Shown in pieces: positions 11,673-24,364 of a stretch of DNA of 64,000 nucleotides; within the stretch, counting starts at the first letter, position 1, and every line of letters begins with the position of its first letter. Location of the stretch: contig JAHBMJ010000742.1 of the NCBI GenBank assembly GCA_018398765.1, forward strand, positions 1 to 64,000, written 5' to 3'. Below the pieces are notes generated by a model. That model did no database searches and was not told the origin of the DNA. It saw only the letters and a program-made list of their open reading frames with translations. The position numbers and the translations under genes are program-made. Source of the stretch: Chromera velia (taxonomy: Eukaryota > Sar > Chromeraceae).

Positions 11673-14600
11673 ACAGAGGGAGAGAGAGAGGGCGACCCAC
11701 CTACCTACCTGTTCGAGTCTCTGCCAGTCCGCCAATCCCTCCACGTCCCCCTCTGTCCCTCTGTCTCCAGCAACCTCTCTGAGGAACTCCCGCACTCCCT
11801 CCCCCTCCTTCCACTCCGAGTGGAAGACCACGCAGGCTGCGGTCCAGCTCGAGGGAGCAGAGGAGGGAGGGGTGGCGGGGAATAGGTGTCGTGCCTGTGC
11901 TGCTGCCTGCTCGACCCATCTCCAGACGGATCTGGGGCTGAACACATACTCAAAGCCCCCATTGTCCAGTTTCTCCAGCTGCATGCAAAAAGTTCATGAA
12001 TTCAATGAATCATTTCATGTGTACATCAACAGATTGAGTGAAAAAACAGGAAAGGAAGGAAGGAAGGAAGGAACGAAGGAAGGAAGGAAGGAAGGAAGGA
12101 AGGAAGGAAAAGAGGGACCCTCCCTCCTCCCTCCCTCCAAAAGGAAGGAATTTCCTTCACAGAAGAAAAAGGGAAAAATCAAAACCACCTCTTGATGCAT
12201 GGATCACATGACTTCGATTTTATTCCTTCTACTTCTCTGAATTTCCTCCCCGAATAGAAGGACGGCACTGAAGAGCTGTCCGTCCTCTCCGATGAAAAAC
12301 AAGAAAGAGAAAATGAGACCCGAGAGAAACAGAACAACAAAAGAAAAAACACAACAAAGGTCGGATGAGATGAATGAAACAAACTGGTTTGACAAGCCTA
12401 CAGATGAACGTTTCTTTTCTCAAAGTGTTTCCATCTGAAATTCAATATTTTCGTCCCCCCCCCCTACCTGCAGGACGTCATCGCACACCCCCTTCATTTT
12501 GTTGAATTGGCTCCCAAGCAGGTCCAGATACTCGAGCATCCGCCTGCTCTCTTCCCTCACACCTTCACACAGCAGCAGACCTTCTTGGGAGAAACCGAGG
12601 GAAGGAAGAGAAGGGGAGGGACATGCAGGACGACTAGAATGCAAGGAAGGAGACGAAGAAGAAGAGAAGGGTGGAACAGGACTCCCATCTCCCCCAGTCC
12701 GGTCGCGTTTCTTCATCAAGCTAGCAGGCGAGCCTCCCAACGCACCTGCCCATTGCTGTCCCCGTGCCTTTCCCTTCTTCTCTCTCTCTTTTCCCTCCTC
12801 CGCTCTCCTAACGAGACCCAACAGCCCCTCGAGAGAGGCCCTAAACTCAACAATCAGCATCATCCCACCTGCTCACAAACACACACGCGCAGACATACGT
12901 CGATACGCATGCATACACACACACACACACGCACACGCACACACACTCACGTTTCATCACCATTCACTCACTCACACACACTCAAGCGAACACGCAGTCG
13001 CAGAAAGGGAAAGAAAGACGAGAAAGGGGGGGGAAAGAGATTGAGAGACAAAAATAAGCAGGCATGTATACAAACAGCCCCTTCCCAGAGAAGCAACGAA
13101 GGCAAAAACTGACCCGAGAGAGGGTTCCTCATTTCGTGCATGATGTACGAGAGGAATTGTTTCCGTCCTAGCTCGGCCCTTTCCCTCATGATTTGGGCCT
13201 CTATGAATTTCCCCAACGTCATGGAGATGAGTGACTTGAGGAACCCCACCATCAGACAGGTGTTAGTGGACATCACGAAGGCGAACAGAAGTTCCTCTTG
13301 TGAGTGGAAGACGTTCGTGCGGACACAGGAGGTCATCCAGACGAGACACGAACTCAGATTGAGGAACCAAAAGTGAAAATCAGAAAACGCCAGGGTCAAC
13401 AGAAACATCTTCGACCAGACCACTGCAGCAGGAAAACATCGAAATTATCATTTTGACGTTATTCAGTGTTGAATTTTTGCTTCATTTGCGGAACGTCGAA
13501 GGTTGGATAGAAACGATCAACAATTTTCCTCTTTTCTCATTTCTGTTCAGCAGAGGGGCAAACGCTGTAGAAGGAGGAGGCAGAAGAAGTTCTCGACTCA
13601 CAGAAAAAGAGAAGTGCCATGTCCTAGAAGTTTTTCTTGTTGGATTCAATTTTGCAACCCGCAGATTTAAACGTTCGCACACCCACTCCCCCACACACAC
13701 CACACACTCCCTCACTCACACGTCCACTACAGGGTCGACTGACCCGTGACTCCATACATATACATACATACATACACACGCCCGGAAAACTGACCCGTGA
13801 CTCCTCTGAAGATGACCTTGATGTTCCCCGGGCACTGATACTCTTCCACGATCAGGGTCGCCACAACGTCCACCAAGAAGAAACCGACAGCGCTCAGCCG
13901 CTCCCGCCATAAAAGTTCCCTTCCTGCCTTTTCCCTCTCCTTCCCCTTCTCCTTCTGCTGAGTGGATGATGATATGCCCAGAGACGGCAGCCCTGCGAGG
14001 GCAAGACTCCAGAAGTACACGGCGTTGAGGAACGCCATATACCCATCCACAAACCCCAGCAGACAGAACAAACCCACGAAAAGGCTGGAACAAACGGCAA
14101 GCAGGAGACATCCAGGAGCGATGACGGCCAGCTGCGCAGGGAGGAAAAAGAGATCGAGAGGAGGGTTCGATGAACAAACAGATGCACACCCCACGCAGGT
14201 ATGTATACACATGCGTTCGGATGTGTTCGGAGGTCTAGAGCGAGTGACGGCCCCGGGAAGCTTCACGGAAATCACAGGAGGTCAGCAGAGAATTTGGGAG
14301 TCATGACAGAAAAAGACGAAAGAGAATGAAAACCGAACCATGCAAAAAGACGGACACGGTCCACACATGTCGTCTGTTTGGTTCCTCGCCTGTCTATATA
14401 CCTGCCTTCCTGTGTTTGTCTGTGAATGCCGGGAAAGGGAAAGAAAAACAGATACACAAACAACCGCACTGAAATCAGTTGAGATACAGACCGACCGACC
14501 GACCAGTCAACCCTACTGCGACTCCACAAGGACATTTGGATGCACGTGCATAATACGAGCACACTTGGAAACAGACAAAGAGCTATCGCGGCTGCTCACT

Positions 14601-15015
14601 CCGAAACTTGAAACTGCGGTCAGATCCAAACATGTATAATATATAGACACCCTGCATGTTGCGCAATTGAGAGAAACCAACATACGCTGCTTACATGCCC
14701 ATGTGTATATGTATATATCGATACACATGTACCTGTTCCAAGAAGAAGCTCTGCCGCACATCGAGCTTCTCTGCCAAAGCCTGCATGCATGCACATGCAC
14801 ATGATGCAAAAACCAGTGTGATAGAAGATCGAGGCCTGAAGGAGTGAAAGAAGCCGAAAGTATCTATTTAGATTCCTCTGTATCCGTCTATGACTGACCT
14901 GAGTTCCATTATATTCGACAAAACGGATGTGACCGCATACACATTGCAACCCACAGAAGCGAACAATGTTATTCATGCGATACACAGAAATAAGACAATT
15001 GCGACTGACCGTCAT
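9595..15015 (-). CDS. Membrane-bound hybrid histidine kinase with receiver domain, 8 exons
   Basis: A sensor kinase that autophosphorylates on His and passes phosphate to its own receiver Asp. Exons, 5' to 3': 15015-14899, 14780-14733, 14131-13795, 13422-13114, 12868-12468, 11978-11709, 11511-11465, 11113-9595. All phases agree, giving 3,048 nt and 1,015 residues. Visible parts: hydrophobic segments in residues ~56-235 (membrane sensor region); H box with His263 in YIMHEMRNPLSG; N box SNLMSNAKKFT at ~497-507 on its own 47-nt exon; G1 DTGPGL ~673; G2 GGTGLGL ~702; receiver with acidic DDD ~889, phospho-acceptor Asp ~937 (LILMDNNMPG), Thr ~978, Lys ~1000. Low-complexity inserts separate the H box, N box and G1 box, making the kinase core unusually stretched. 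The start (15013-15015) opens a 39-residue exon, and an earlier exon cannot be excluded. The sensed signal is unknown. Confidence 0.85.
11636..11677. repeat. (AC)n microsatellite in a kinase intron
   Basis: A CACACA run lies inside the 197-nt intron between kinase exons 6 and 7, so it is not translated. Confidence 0.85.
12050..12110. repeat. (GGAA)n microsatellite in a kinase intron
   Basis: A GGAAGGAA run sits in the intron between kinase exons 5 and 6 (11979-12467). The Lys/Glu/Gly-rich frame across it is an artefact. Confidence 0.85.
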
Positions 15016-15313
15016 GTCGTATCGAAAGAGTTCCTAGATCAGTCGATGACCGAGACGGTCAAGTATGCACTGTTGTTTGCACTCTCGCTCCAGGCTTGCT
15101 GGGGGGGTGAAAGACTGGCTCAACAGTGAATGTGAAGGTTCTGAAATAGTTCGATGGCTGAACAACGTACGTAGAATGCCTTTAATTATGGACATGCTCC
15201 GGTGCTCTGTTTGAGAAGCAGTCTTTCATTGAAGCGGCCGGAGGTTTTCATGAAGCAATGAAGCATCATTGAATTGTCAGAACCGATCAAATGTGTGGAT
15301 GAGGTGCACGCAT
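15016..15313. other. 5' flank of the kinase gene
   Basis: The sequence upstream of the kinase start codon shows no clear TATA box or other core promoter motif. It runs directly into the duplicated repeat that starts near 15314. Confidence 0.35.
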
Positions 15314-16221
15314 ATCGCCTCGGGGGGCAGCTCAGCTCTGCTGAGAGGCCCTGAGATCGCTTTTCATTTTTGAAGGGGGGATCGGTTCTGTCTCCGTCAC
15401 GGTCGGTGTCGCCCGAGTTCCAAAATGTGCCCCTCAAGCAACTCGCACGGAGCCGCGATCGCACATGCCTTAATTACTTTGCGCCTGAGTGCCCCTCAAG
15501 TAACTCGCACGGAGTTGCACATGCATACAACGCGCGCGCGGTCCCAAAAAGCATATATACTTCGCTGCCGTGGCCCCCGCCCCATGGCAGCACACAACTT
15601 AGACATGCCCAAGCCCCCGATGGTGTGCATCAATTAGCGGACCCCTAAATAGCCCCCCGAGGCACTCACCCAACTGGTTAGGTGTATCCCGTATTAATAT
15701 ATGGCGGCGCACGCTGAGCAGCGGGCCCTTAAATTTAATTGATGGACCGCGCGCGTCTCCGCGCGCGATCGCGCGCTCGACCCGGCCACAATATTAATGT
15801 GTAGAGATCGCCTCAGGGGGCGGCTCAGCTCTGCTGAGATCAGCCGAGAGGCCCTGAGATCGCACACACTCGCATAACGTATTTTTTCATTTTTGGGGGG
15901 GGGGGTCGCTTCTATCTCCGTCTGTCATGGTGTCGCCCGAATTCCAAAATATGCTCCTCAAGCAACTCATACAGAGCTGCAATCACACATACCTTAATTA
16001 CTTCGCATATGTGTCGCCCTCAAGTAACTCGCACGGAGTTGCAAGTGTATGCTTGCACGGTCCCGAAAAGCATACTTTGTGCGCGTTGCTGTGGCCCCCG
16101 CCCCATGTACCTGCACAAGACATGCCTAAGCCCCCAATGTGGTGCGCATCAATCAAATTTACGGACCTCCTAAAAGGTCCCCCAAGAAACTTACCCAACT
16201 GGTAAGATATCTCATAAATAT
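15314..16221. repeat. Tandem duplication of a ~400-bp non-coding unit
   Basis: Two diverged copies, about 15314-15699 and 15807-16221. Each runs ATCGCCTC-G-rich, CAGCTCAGCTCTGCTGAG, a poly-G run, TGTCGCCCGA, a CTCAAGCAACTC block, CTCAAGTAACTCGCACGGAG, GTGGCCCCCGCCCCATG, GCATCAAT and ACCCAACTGGT. Within each copy the CTCAAG(C/T)AACTC block is itself doubled. About 107 bp rich in GCGCGC separates the copies. No coding potential or known family is recognised. Confidence 0.75.
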
Positions 16222-16434
16222 GTAGTGTGCGTCGATCACGTTTGTCAATGTACGTAGAGGTGCAACCGCGTCCTTCAGCTATATTTGCGTGCGTCAAAAT
16301 TGGCTTCTTTAATTTAATCGCGATATCAATCCACGATTTTTAATTCTGGTACTCTGGCATAGGCCCCGCCGCCGATTAGAGGCGCAGCACGTCCGCTGAC
16401 GCGCGAAACACATACGCCGCCGCGGTCAAATTCA

Positions 16435-16771
16435 TAAGGAGGTAACTCCTCTTCTCCTAAGTGATCGCACTTAGTTCAGTTAGATCTCTACTACGGAAAG
16501 TCTGTCAGTTTAAGGTTCACTTCCAAACTGCTTCTAGAAGCTTTGCAAGAAACTGTTGTTTACTCAATCCAGGCTATACGCAGCTAATTGAATTAATTCC
16601 ATTTTATTTCTATTTTATTTAATTCTCTTCTAATACAGACTGGCATGGCGGCGCCTCCATGAGCCTGCGTGCGTGTATTGGTCTCTGAGCTGCGGGCGTC
16701 CCGTGCGGCGGCAGTGCGCGTTAGTTCGGCTCACCCCGGGATTGGCCGGTCCCGTGGCTCGCCTCACTATG
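16435..16771 (-). repeat. 3' LTR of the chromovirus
   Basis: 337 bp starting TAAGGAGGTAACTCC and ending CTCACTATG on the plus strand. It is the same length as 26497-26833 with about six substitutions. Confidence 0.88.
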
Positions 16772-16919
16772 GTACGTGCCCCTCCCCCTTGGAACATGTA
16801 TTTCACGCGCTCTGTCCTTCTTCTCAGCTTTTCTACGGTTAACTGCCAACCAAAATTGACCATACAATTCCTGTCTATTCACTTTGATCGTCACTTGAAT
16901 TCTTCGATTTTCTCCTTTG

Positions 16920-17062
16920 CATTTTGGAGGTGGGAGACTGGCTCCCAAGACGCTTCACTCTCAGGGAACCCCACTCATTACACGCGGTATTGGGTTCCTC
17001 TGCCTCTTCCCCGAACATCGAGGACCTTTTCGACTTCATACTCTTTGTTGACCCAGAAAGGC
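16920..17062 (-). pseudogene. Chromodomain tail of the chromovirus integrase
   Basis: On the minus strand the translation shows EYEVEKVLDVRGRGRGTQY, followed by a SEASWEPVSHLQNAKE segment. This is the beta-strand and helix signature of a chromodomain. In chromoviruses this domain follows integrase and directs insertion to marked chromatin. It places the element in the chromovirus branch of Ty3/gypsy. The part is decayed. Confidence 0.75.
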
Positions 17063-17174
17063 AATCGGACGGCCGGACGGCCCTGTCCTTCGTGACAGTA
17101 CAGCTTGCACAGCGACGTGTGCATATATGGGGGTCTTTGCGGCTTCCCGCTGGCAGGGCGACTTCGAAATTATC

Positions 17175-19790
17175 TCAGGACTGATCGAACTGGGTCACTT
17201 CGAAGGGACCGAACCACAGGCTGTCGAGCTTGCGGCTGTACAGGAGAACATCGGGCTTGGCAGCGGTTGCCCACCAGGAGCGATGGACAAGCACATAGTC
17301 CCCCACCTTGATGTCATCGGTTGGGCGGCGTCGTCTGTTAGCATTTCGGATCTGACTGGACTGGGCTGCTTCGAAAGAGGCACGGGCAGCCTCAATGGCT
17401 TCTCTGTGTTCCTTCAAAAAGTCAGAAGCCTCGGGGGAAGGCTGGACAGAAGGAGAAAGAGAAAGAGCAGGGAGCGTGAGGGGTTCTCTTCCGTGTTCAA
17501 GCTGAAAAGGAGAGCGACCTGTCCCGACATGGACAGATGTGTTGTATGCAAACTCAAAGGACGGGATGAATTCCACCCACCGGTGATGCTGGGTCTCAAC
17601 GAGGCAACGGAGGGCCTCCTCGATTGTTCGATTCATGCGTTCTGCTGACCCTGGTGTGTCGTGGTGTGCCGTCGTGGAGAATGACAGGTGCGTGCCCGAG
17701 ACGGTGTATAGGGTCTGCCAGAATTGAGACAGAAAACGGGGGTCTCTGTCACTGAGGATCGTATGCTGCCACCCCTTCTTTACTGTGACGTTTTCATAAT
17801 ATAGCCGGCCTGCCTGCTCTGCTGCTACTGTTGTGTGGGTCTGGATCAGGCATACCCCTTTTGACAGAGAGTCAATAACAACCATAAGACAGTCAAACTG
17901 TTCATCCCCGGAAGCGGGCAGTCCAACGAGGAAGTCAATTTGGGTGACTTCCCATGGGTGGTTGGGAACAGGGAGCGGTCGGAGAAGACCGGGAGGCGCT
18001 TGGCTGGGAGCTTTGCTTCTCTGGCAGGGATCATAGGCACGAACAAATCTGCATACATCTCTCCACATCTGAGGCCAGAAATATCTTTCTGCCATTCGAT
18101 TGTAGGTTTTCCCGACCCCGAAGTGTGCACTCTCTGGAGGTGAGTGGCTCTCCCGAATAAGAGCCGTGCGCTGTGAGCGAGGAACACAAAGGCGGTCCCC
18201 CCGGAACAACAGACCATCTCTCAGAGAGAGACCTTTCAAACGGGGCACCAGGTGAGGGGAGGGAAGTTTGTTTAGGGAATTCTTCAGGTGAGCATGCACC
18301 GGGGCAAACCAGGGATCGTTTGCATACTCCTCTCTGCAGCGCCTCTGCAGCTCAACATCTCCCTCAACCCTCAAGGTTGTCCGGCACTGACGCTGCTCAG
18401 TGCCCCCGTGCCCCCCCCCCAAAGAACGGGTCTCGCCAACAACTGCCCCCTCATCCTCATACTCAAGTTCAAGCCCTAGGACCTCATCGTCGTCAGGACC
18501 GTCGGCCTGACTGACCGTCGGCGGGGTAGGTTGCCTCACTCTGACAGATGGCAAAGGGGCAGAAGGGGAGGACTGGACTAAAGGGGGCAGATTGTGGGAA
18601 AGTGCGTCGACAACGATGTTCGCCCTTCCCGGAATATATTTGATCGGAACTGCCACTTCCTCCAGAAACTCAATCCACCGTCTCACACGCAGACTGCAGT
18701 GTTCGAACGACTTCTCTAAATTCTCCAAACTCTTGTGATCTGTCCAAAACTCTGACCCGGGCGTCAGGAAATGACGCCAAACTCTCGCAAAATGGACAAT
18801 CGCCAACAGCTCTAACTTCCTCACTGAGTAGCGTGCCTCGGTGGGGGTCAGGCGGCGGGAGCCGAAGGCAAGCGGACGGTATGCCCCTGTCTTTTGACAG
18901 CGCTGAATGGCAACTGCCCCGATGGTTTGATGCGACTGTGAGGCGTCGTGTGCAATGTAGACAGGCTGACTGGGGTCAGGCAGTGTAAGGGTGGCAAGCT
19001 CAAGGACGGCTTTCTTTAGAGCAACGAATGCCTGATCATGTACAGGCTCCCACACAAAGGGGATTGAGGTGCGGAGAAGAGAGAGAAGGGGAGAAGCAAC
19101 CTGGCTGTACCCCCTAACAAACTTCCGAAACCAATTCCCTAACCCCAAAAACTGATGCAGTGAAGTGCGGTCGGTTGGCTTGGGGAAGTCTTGGAGTCCC
19201 TGCACCTTCTCAGGCGCAGGCCTGAATCCACCCTCACTGATGACCAGCCCCAGGAACCTGGCTTCCGTCCGGAACCAATCACACTTCGACAGTTTGACAT
19301 AGAGAGACTCGTCGGCGAGGAGCTGGAAGACGGCCTCCACGTCTCTTTCGTGTTCCTCAGGAGTGCGGCTGAAAATCAAGAGATCATCAATAAAAACAAT
19401 TATACACCTGTCTAACAAAGGGCGCAATGTCTTATTGATCATACGCATGCTGATACCAGGCGTATTGCAGTAACCAAACGGCATGACTAGCCATTCAAAC
19501 GTGCCGTACCTTGTTACGAAAGCAGTCTTCTCCTCGTCGCCCTCGGCCACCCGGATCTGATGGAAGTACTGTCTCAAGTCGAGAGACGAGAAGTACTTGG
19601 CCCCGTGTAGACGGGAAATCAAGTCATCCGGATGCGGCAAGGGATATTTGTCCCTCACACAGATCTTGTTCAGCTGCGTGTAATCAATACACATACGCTG
19701 AGTGCCGTCAGCCTTCGTGACAAAAAGGACAGGGGCAGCAAACGGGGAGTTAGAAGGGCGGATCTGACCCTTGGCTAAGTACGACTCCAA
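17175..19790 (-). pseudogene. RT, RNase H and integrase part of the chromovirus
   Basis: An 871-residue open stretch holds the Ty3/gypsy polymerase. RT motifs: [39 protein letters not shown] and catalytic FIDDLLIFS. RNase [17 protein letters not shown] and [10 protein letters not shown]. Integrase: [28 protein letters not shown] and a later [13 protein letters not shown]. The expected activities are copying element RNA and inserting the DNA. It is part of the fossil and not a host gene. Confidence 0.92.
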
Positions 19791-19905
19791 CTATTTTCAG
19801 AGCTCATCAAGCTGCCCGTAGGTGAGCCTATACGGAGCTCGAGCAGGGGGGCGGTGACCTGGCTCGAGTTTGATGTGACACTCGACTTTCCTCCTGGGTA
19901 GGAGG

Positions 19906-19950
19906 AGGCTTGTGCCTTCTTAAATGGACTTTTGCCCTCAAGTCGGACCT
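19906..19950 (+). repeat. Left terminal inverted repeat
   Basis: Starts AGGCTTGTGCCTTC and ends CTCAAGTCGGACCT. Its reverse complement is found at 24365-24409 with one mismatch in 45. Confidence 0.9.
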
Positions 19951-21639
19951 GAAATCTAGACCTGAAATGTTACATCACGTTTTACGCTATATTTATGCTG
20001 CATACGTCATCTCCTCTCTCCAATTAATCAGCCAAACAAAAAAAAAAAATATAAAGTACGTGCTCCAAGTTTCATGGATGATACTTTAAATCCGATTTTT
20101 TTTTATTTATGAAGTGTCATTGATAGGTTAATATAACTTAATTAATAGTATAGTAATTAAATTTTTTAAATTTATTATAACCAAACTGTTATGCTACGGC
20201 GCAGCTACGCATAATTAGCAAACACTTATTTTATGTAACTTTAAGTTTTTTAGGTATGTCTACAATAACAAACATCTTTTTTAGCTTAGAATGCTTGCTG
20301 CTAGCTAGATAAGAGAGGAAACAACATAGATAACCCATCAGGTTGTTTAGCAGTCTAAGAAAGCCTGTAAAGGGAAAACTGCATCTAGCGTCAGACTGGT
20401 TGCCTCTCTAACACTTCAGAAGATTGCTCCTTGTGGCAAAGCTAGGGTATTCTCCAGTTTCTAACTCTTCTAGCTGTAGTCATAAATCTGGCCTCCAGAC
20501 TTAAGGTCCTCAAAGTGAGACCGACCGTCCATATGCCTGCATACATAAGTACTCATAGGCAGATCCGGTAACCTGACACACCCTGAAGCCTTTTGACCAT
20601 TCAAATCTATCCTGCCTTGCCCGTTTGAGACTAAAAAGAAAGCTTAGTTCCAAAAGCTCTTACTAGTTCCGCATCTGTAGCCTGTCAGTGACTTATAAGA
20701 TCCAATCTGCATCATGCCCCTGCTCCTTTTCCAGCAGTCTTCGTGAGGGTCTCGATCAATCCAGCACTCCTGCTACCGACGTTCCGTCAAACAGATATGG
20801 ACAGGTAGATAATACTCACTTGCACGGACCCGGCTGACCCGAATCCATCAGCTGGAAGTCTAGCTTTGTGACCGATAGGAAGGTCTTGATACAGACATTC
20901 ACCTCCATGCAGACCAGACTGAAACCTGTTGTGCAACTGACTGTGTTGCTCTCCCACAGTTAATTCTGTTATCTAAAGAGCATCGTCATGTCTGGTTTGA
21001 GAGGCCTTACACCTGTCAACGTAGAGGGAATTCGGTATGCAGGAGCCTCTATGCAGGAAGTTTGGGGGACAGCATGGGACAGCCAACTGGGCTACCTCAG
21101 AGTGGTTCAGTCTGCATGACTGCTGAACAGAAGAACGGGCCCCCCAAACGCAACTAACTGAAAAGATGGCACAGATCCAAAGAAGCCAAGAAAAACTCAA
21201 CTCATGGGCATTCAAACAAGCCCATTTTTGATGCTGGAGGTGGCTTGTATATATATACGTCAAGAAAAGAGGAAGCAGACTCTTTGGCGGATACTCCCGA
21301 CTGTGGCTCAGTGAAAAGCCGATTTTGAGCTCCAAGTAAAGCCGAATAGTTGAGGCTGGTCCCGCGGTCCCGCGGGCTGGGCGTACCGTAGTTGCTATCC
21401 CGGCCCATGTCTACGTGCGTCCCCAACTGGCTCCATTTTTTTTTTTTTACATTTTGAATTGTATCCATGCTGTACGCAATTTTGTATAATTTTATACGTA
21501 CGAACCTTCTTTCAACCATCTTTCAACCTGCTCTCCATCTGTGTGTCTTTCAAAACGGTCCAACAGCGCATTGCTGGTCCTTTTTCGACTTCACTGTGGT
21601 TATCACTCGACTAGCAGTGTTCTCAGAAACCCTTCTCTT

Positions 21640-22035
21640 ACCGCTTAAAGTGTTTTCTTCAGTTTCCGCAGCTGTGCAATGCTGTGCAACTCCATCCCTG
21701 GGGTGGGCAGATTTTTGCCAGGATTGGTCCAATCTTGGCAATAATCTTGAGGTTTGCGGAAACTGAAGGAACAGCTACAGGGCCTTGTACATGGACTACT
21801 GGGGGTGCCAAAAGCTCATCGTTCGCCGCTGGAAGTGTTTCCTTGGGTTTCCGCAGCTGTGCTACTTCATCCCTGGCGTTGGGAGATTATTGTCAAGATT
21901 AGTCCAATCTCAACAATAATTTTGAGGTTTGCGAAAACTGAAGGAACAGCTGCAGGGCCTTGCACATGGACTACTGGGGGTGCCAGAAGCTCTTCGTTTG
22001 CCGCTTGCAGTGTTTCCTTGGGTTTCCGCACCCAA
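21640..22035 (+). repeat. 175-bp tandem repeat, about 2.2 copies
   Basis: The marker AACTGAAGGAACAGCT recurs at about 21761 and 21936, a 175-bp spacing. GTGTTTCCTTGGGTTTCCGC recurs near 21826 and 22010. TTGTCA...TGACAATAA half-palindromes follow to 22250. No coding function is seen. Confidence 0.8.
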
Positions 22036-22504
22036 GGGACAATACTTAAGGTCTGTCTGGTCGCTTGACTTATTGTCAGACTTCGTCCGATCTATGACAA
22101 TAATTTTTTGGGGGGTCCGGCTCCTCTGTGTTTTCGCTGTTCTTCTCTGCTTGTTTAAGTGTTGTGCAGCCAGTTTTCTATGGCGGGGGTAGCGGGTCAA
22201 CAATGACATCCTAAATTATTGTCAAAGTTTGGCCGATCTCTGACAATAATTTGACCGCACGAACAGCAAAGGAATATTGTCTGGCACCAGAAGTATGGCC
22301 GCCCTAGCTGGATCATTTCTGACAGGAAACGTCCTCGGCAAGACGTAAAAAGGCCGGGTAAGCCGAGGAGGCAGAAGAAGGACGGACCGGGTGAATTGGT
22401 ATGTTGGTAAGGACTTTTGCCAATCCTGTGTTTATTGTGTACACTGCTTCGTTGCCTGTAGGCCGGGAGGGTCTCTGTTTCGTCACCCGTGAGCTTGCTG
22501 CTAT

Positions 22505-23400
22505 GTGGCTCCTGGGCAGTCTCCTTCGCTTTTCTTCCTTCCTTTCTTCCACTTTCTTCCTACCTTCCTCCGGACCTTCCTCTCTCTCTTCCTTCCACCA
22601 GCCTTCCACGCCCTCCAACCCTTCCACCATTCCTGGATCACCCTTCCTCTCTCGTCCCATCCCTCCCTTGCTTCCTCCCTTTCTTCTTCGCTCCCTTGCG
22701 CTCTTTTTTCCTTCCTTCCTGCCTTAATTCCTTCCTTCCCTTCTCCTTTCTTCCTTCCGTCCTTCCTTCCTTCCGGCCTTCCTTCTGTCTGCCCTTCTAC
22801 CCTTTTTCCGCCTTCTTCCCTTCTTCCCTGCCACCCTTCCTTCCTTTCTTCTTCTTTCCCTCCTTCGGCTTCCTTTGTTCCTTTTTTCATTCCTTCCTTC
22901 CTTGCTAGCCTCCCTTACTCTCTTGCTCAGTCTTACTGCCTTTCTACCTCCCTCTCTGCCTTACTCCCTGCCTTACTCCCAGGGCCTGCCTGTTTGTCTC
23001 CCTGGATCACTCCCTTTTTTACCCTTCCTTCGTATCCTTCTTTTGATCCGACCCTCCACCTTTTTCCTTTCTCTCACTCTCTGATCGTTTCCCTCTTTAC
23101 TCTTAAAGAAACCATTTCCCCTTTTTCAGCCATTTCCCCCTTTTCACTCTCCGGCCGTCTCCGTCTTTTTTCTTTCTCTCCTCTGTCTCGTCAGCTTCGT
23201 ATGCTGAAGGTCCCTGCTTTGCCTTTTTTATCTCTTTTCTGTTTCTATCTTTTTCTGTCTCAGGCTCTCCGTGTGTCTCAGAAGGCCCCTCCCTCTCTTC
23301 TCCTCTTCATCTTGTTAATCTATCTTTCTTTCTTTCCATTCTTTCATTCATCCATCCATCTGTCTCCCCATCCAGTGGAACCCCCCCAACGCTTTCTTTG
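22505..23400. repeat. Long pyrimidine-rich (CTTCC) low-complexity tract
   Basis: About 900 bp composed mostly of C and T on the plus strand, with many CTTCC and CCTT units. Long frames on both strands (Phe/Ser/Leu/Pro on plus, Lys/Glu/Gly on minus) follow from the composition and are not genes. Confidence 0.85.
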
Positions 23401-24364
23401 ATTCGCTCCTTTCTTTGCTTGTACCCTGCTCTTTTTCTCTTCGTCATTCTATTTTTTTCCGATTTCTTTCTTTGTTCTGTTTGCCGATTTTTGTTTCTCT
23501 CCCGTCGCCATGCAGCCGTGTTTGATTGCCCTTCTTGTTCTTCCTTAATTTTTTTGCTGCTTATCGGAGGAACAGCCTTAAGTAAGATCGAGATAATAAC
23601 GGCACCTGGGAATGCTTTCGATATGCTCACATGTTTAAACAGCACATTAAAGTGATGCAAGAGCAACGTTGTAAGTCAATCTGTTAATTGGGCCTCTCTA
23701 ATATAAGTTTCTTTGTATGCTTCTAAGTTAAGGTTGTCAAGACACTTAGTGACTTTGTAATCTAGCTTATGATCCTTCATTTTGTTTTTACCGTCGTTTA
23801 TATCTACAGATAGGTCTACATCTAGGTCAACATATTGATTGATATAATCGATTTACTGCATGATTGATTAAACCATTCCAATATTTTCTTTTGTGGCACT
23901 TTAAATTTTACATAATTTTTTATTCATAATTAAATTCATAATTTTTCGTCTAGTTTTTCATCTAGCTGTTCGTTGACTCAGACTCGACTGTTTGATCCAG
24001 AGTTACAAGCTAGTGCTAGATAGTATCAACAAGTTAACTAGCGAATTAAGTATATGAGATTATTTTTTTAAAAAATGAATGATTATTTCGATTTTTTAAA
24101 TATGATTTTTAATAACAAAACATCTATATAATGTTATCGTTGGGGAAAAAACATTTAAGACCTGGTTATCGTTGGTTCAGAAGTTAATAATAATCAGAAC
24201 TTGATTTCAATATATGAATTTACCAGGCATACCAAGCTGTATTACCTACAACTAGATTAAAATTTATTCCCAAAATGACTTGAATTAAGTGTTTTCCCTT
24301 CTATCAAAGAATTGTATCTAGTATTATATATATCAAAGAATTGTATCTAGTATCATATATATCT

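Noticed and set aside
22489-23401. Frames of 139-298 residues rich in Phe/Ser/Leu/Pro
   Set aside because: Low-complexity pyrimidine tract inside the TIR element; apparent hydrophobic helices are due to composition.
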